The notes under the pieces were generated by a model. That model made no database searches. It was not told the origin of the DNA and saw only the letters and a program-made list of their open reading frames with translations. Source: Hoeflea sp. (GTDB taxonomy: Bacteria; Pseudomonadota; Alphaproteobacteria; Rhizobiales; Rhizobiaceae). From it: a DNA stretch of 64,000 bases. Made by a program: the position numbers and the translations under genes. This document shows, piece by piece, positions 63,611 through 64,000 of this stretch. The DNA is taken from positions 1 to 64,000 of the forward strand of contig JAHRFE010000028.1 of the NCBI GenBank assembly GCA_019084245.1, written 5' to 3'. Every line of letters begins with the position of its first letter. The stretch's first letter is position 1.

Positions 63611-64000
63611 TCAGCCTTCAGCAAGTTTATCGAGGACAGTTTCGAGCCTGGCCACCGTGGCATCGACATTGCCGAGCTTGTCGAGCCCGAACAGGCCGAT
63701 CCGGAAGGTGCGGAAATCGGCGGGCTCATCGCACATCAGCGGCACGCCGGCTGCAATCTGCATGCCTTCGGCCACAAATTTCTTGCCGTTCTGGAATTCG
63801 GGATCCCTAGTGTAGCTGACGACAACGCCCGGCGCTTCGAATCCGGGAGCTGCGACAGACTTGAAGCCGTGCCGGGCAACCAGCGCCCTGACCTTGTTGC
63901 CCAGTTCCCATTGCCGGTCACGGGCAAGCTCGAAGCCGAAGTCACGGGTCTCGATCATCCGGTCTCGAAACACCTTGAGCGCGTCGGTCGGCATAGTCGC
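63611..64000 (-). CDS. Class V aminotransferase, C-terminal part (truncated by window edge)
   Basis: The last 130 residues of a PLP-dependent aminotransferase of the alanine/serine-glyoxylate type lie here, and the start is beyond the right edge. Segments include TMPTDALKVFRDRMIETRDF, FEAPGVVVSYTRDPEFQNGK and MQIAAGVPLMCDEPADFRTF, with the substrate-binding Arg in FRTFRIGLFG. The PLP Lys is in the missing part. It is convergent with the exonuclease-DUF294 gene, ending 35 nt from it. Confidence 0.9.
   Translation of the reverse strand, partial: ATMPTDALKVFRDRMIETRDFGFELARDRQWELGNKVRALVARHGFKSVAAPGFEAPGVVVSYTRDPEFQNGKKFVAEGMQIAAGVPLMCDEPADFRTFRIGLFGLDKLGNVDATVARLETVLDKLAEG

Overview
The window looks like a chromosomal segment of a GC-rich alphaproteobacterium of the Hyphomicrobiales, close to Rhizobiaceae or Hoeflea-type bacteria. 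The evidence is the rhizobial flagellar order (fliI, a PilP-tail-like protein, flgB-flgC-fliE-flgG-flgA-flgI-motE-flgH-fliL-fliP, flagellin), the VisN/VisR pair, a CheS/CheD/CheT chemotaxis operon with two CheY proteins, and the block murA - DUF2948 - hisD - UPF0262 - low-molecular-weight phosphatase - infA - maf - yacG - tRNA-Phe. The species cannot be named from the sequence alone.

Positions 1-28000 hold motility and chemotaxis. A minus-strand operon (about 10354 to 675) encodes rod, ring, MS-ring adaptor, export and stator-folding proteins, followed by a flagellin cut by the left edge. A divergent plus-strand operon (10561-15694) encodes MotA, the switch proteins FliM/FliN/FliG, FlhB and a small conserved protein. 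visN-visR (minus, 17255-15770) encode the master motility regulators. Another minus-strand operon (27804-17587) encodes a soluble globin-type chemoreceptor, CheS, CheY1, CheA, CheW, CheR, CheB, CheY2, CheD, CheT and FliF, and ends in a strong intrinsic terminator.

Positions 28458-34998 are an iron-uptake and storage operon on the minus strand: a Cys-rich unknown, an imelysin-type iron-regulated protein, Bfd, bacterioferritin, a di-haem DUF1111 protein, a second imelysin and DUF1513. The bacterioferritin gene carries a single-base frameshift although every ferroxidase residue is preserved on the two sides of it.

Positions 35291-50823 look accessory. They hold an orphan DUF115/MptE-like gene, a five-gene branched-chain-amino-acid/amide-type ABC importer, a glutathione-transferase-like protein, a stretch of probable relics, and a LysR-TRAP-GguC-Fe-ADH-ketoglutarate-semialdehyde dehydrogenase cassette. 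The cassette resembles the lower half of a Weimberg-type pentonate pathway. It ends at an insertion-sequence-like scar next to the 3' end of tRNA-Phe, a common integration site.

Positions 50824-57237 are core housekeeping genes (tRNA-Phe, yacG, maf, infA, a phosphatase, UPF0262, hisD, DUF2948, murA, tRNA-Thr). From 57332 onward come two small membrane proteins, a VC_2705-type sodium:solute symporter pair, and a divergent operon encoding a DEDDh exonuclease-CBS-DUF294 nucleotidyltransferase fusion. A class V aminotransferase is cut by the right edge. No CRISPR array, rRNA, prophage or intact transposase was seen.
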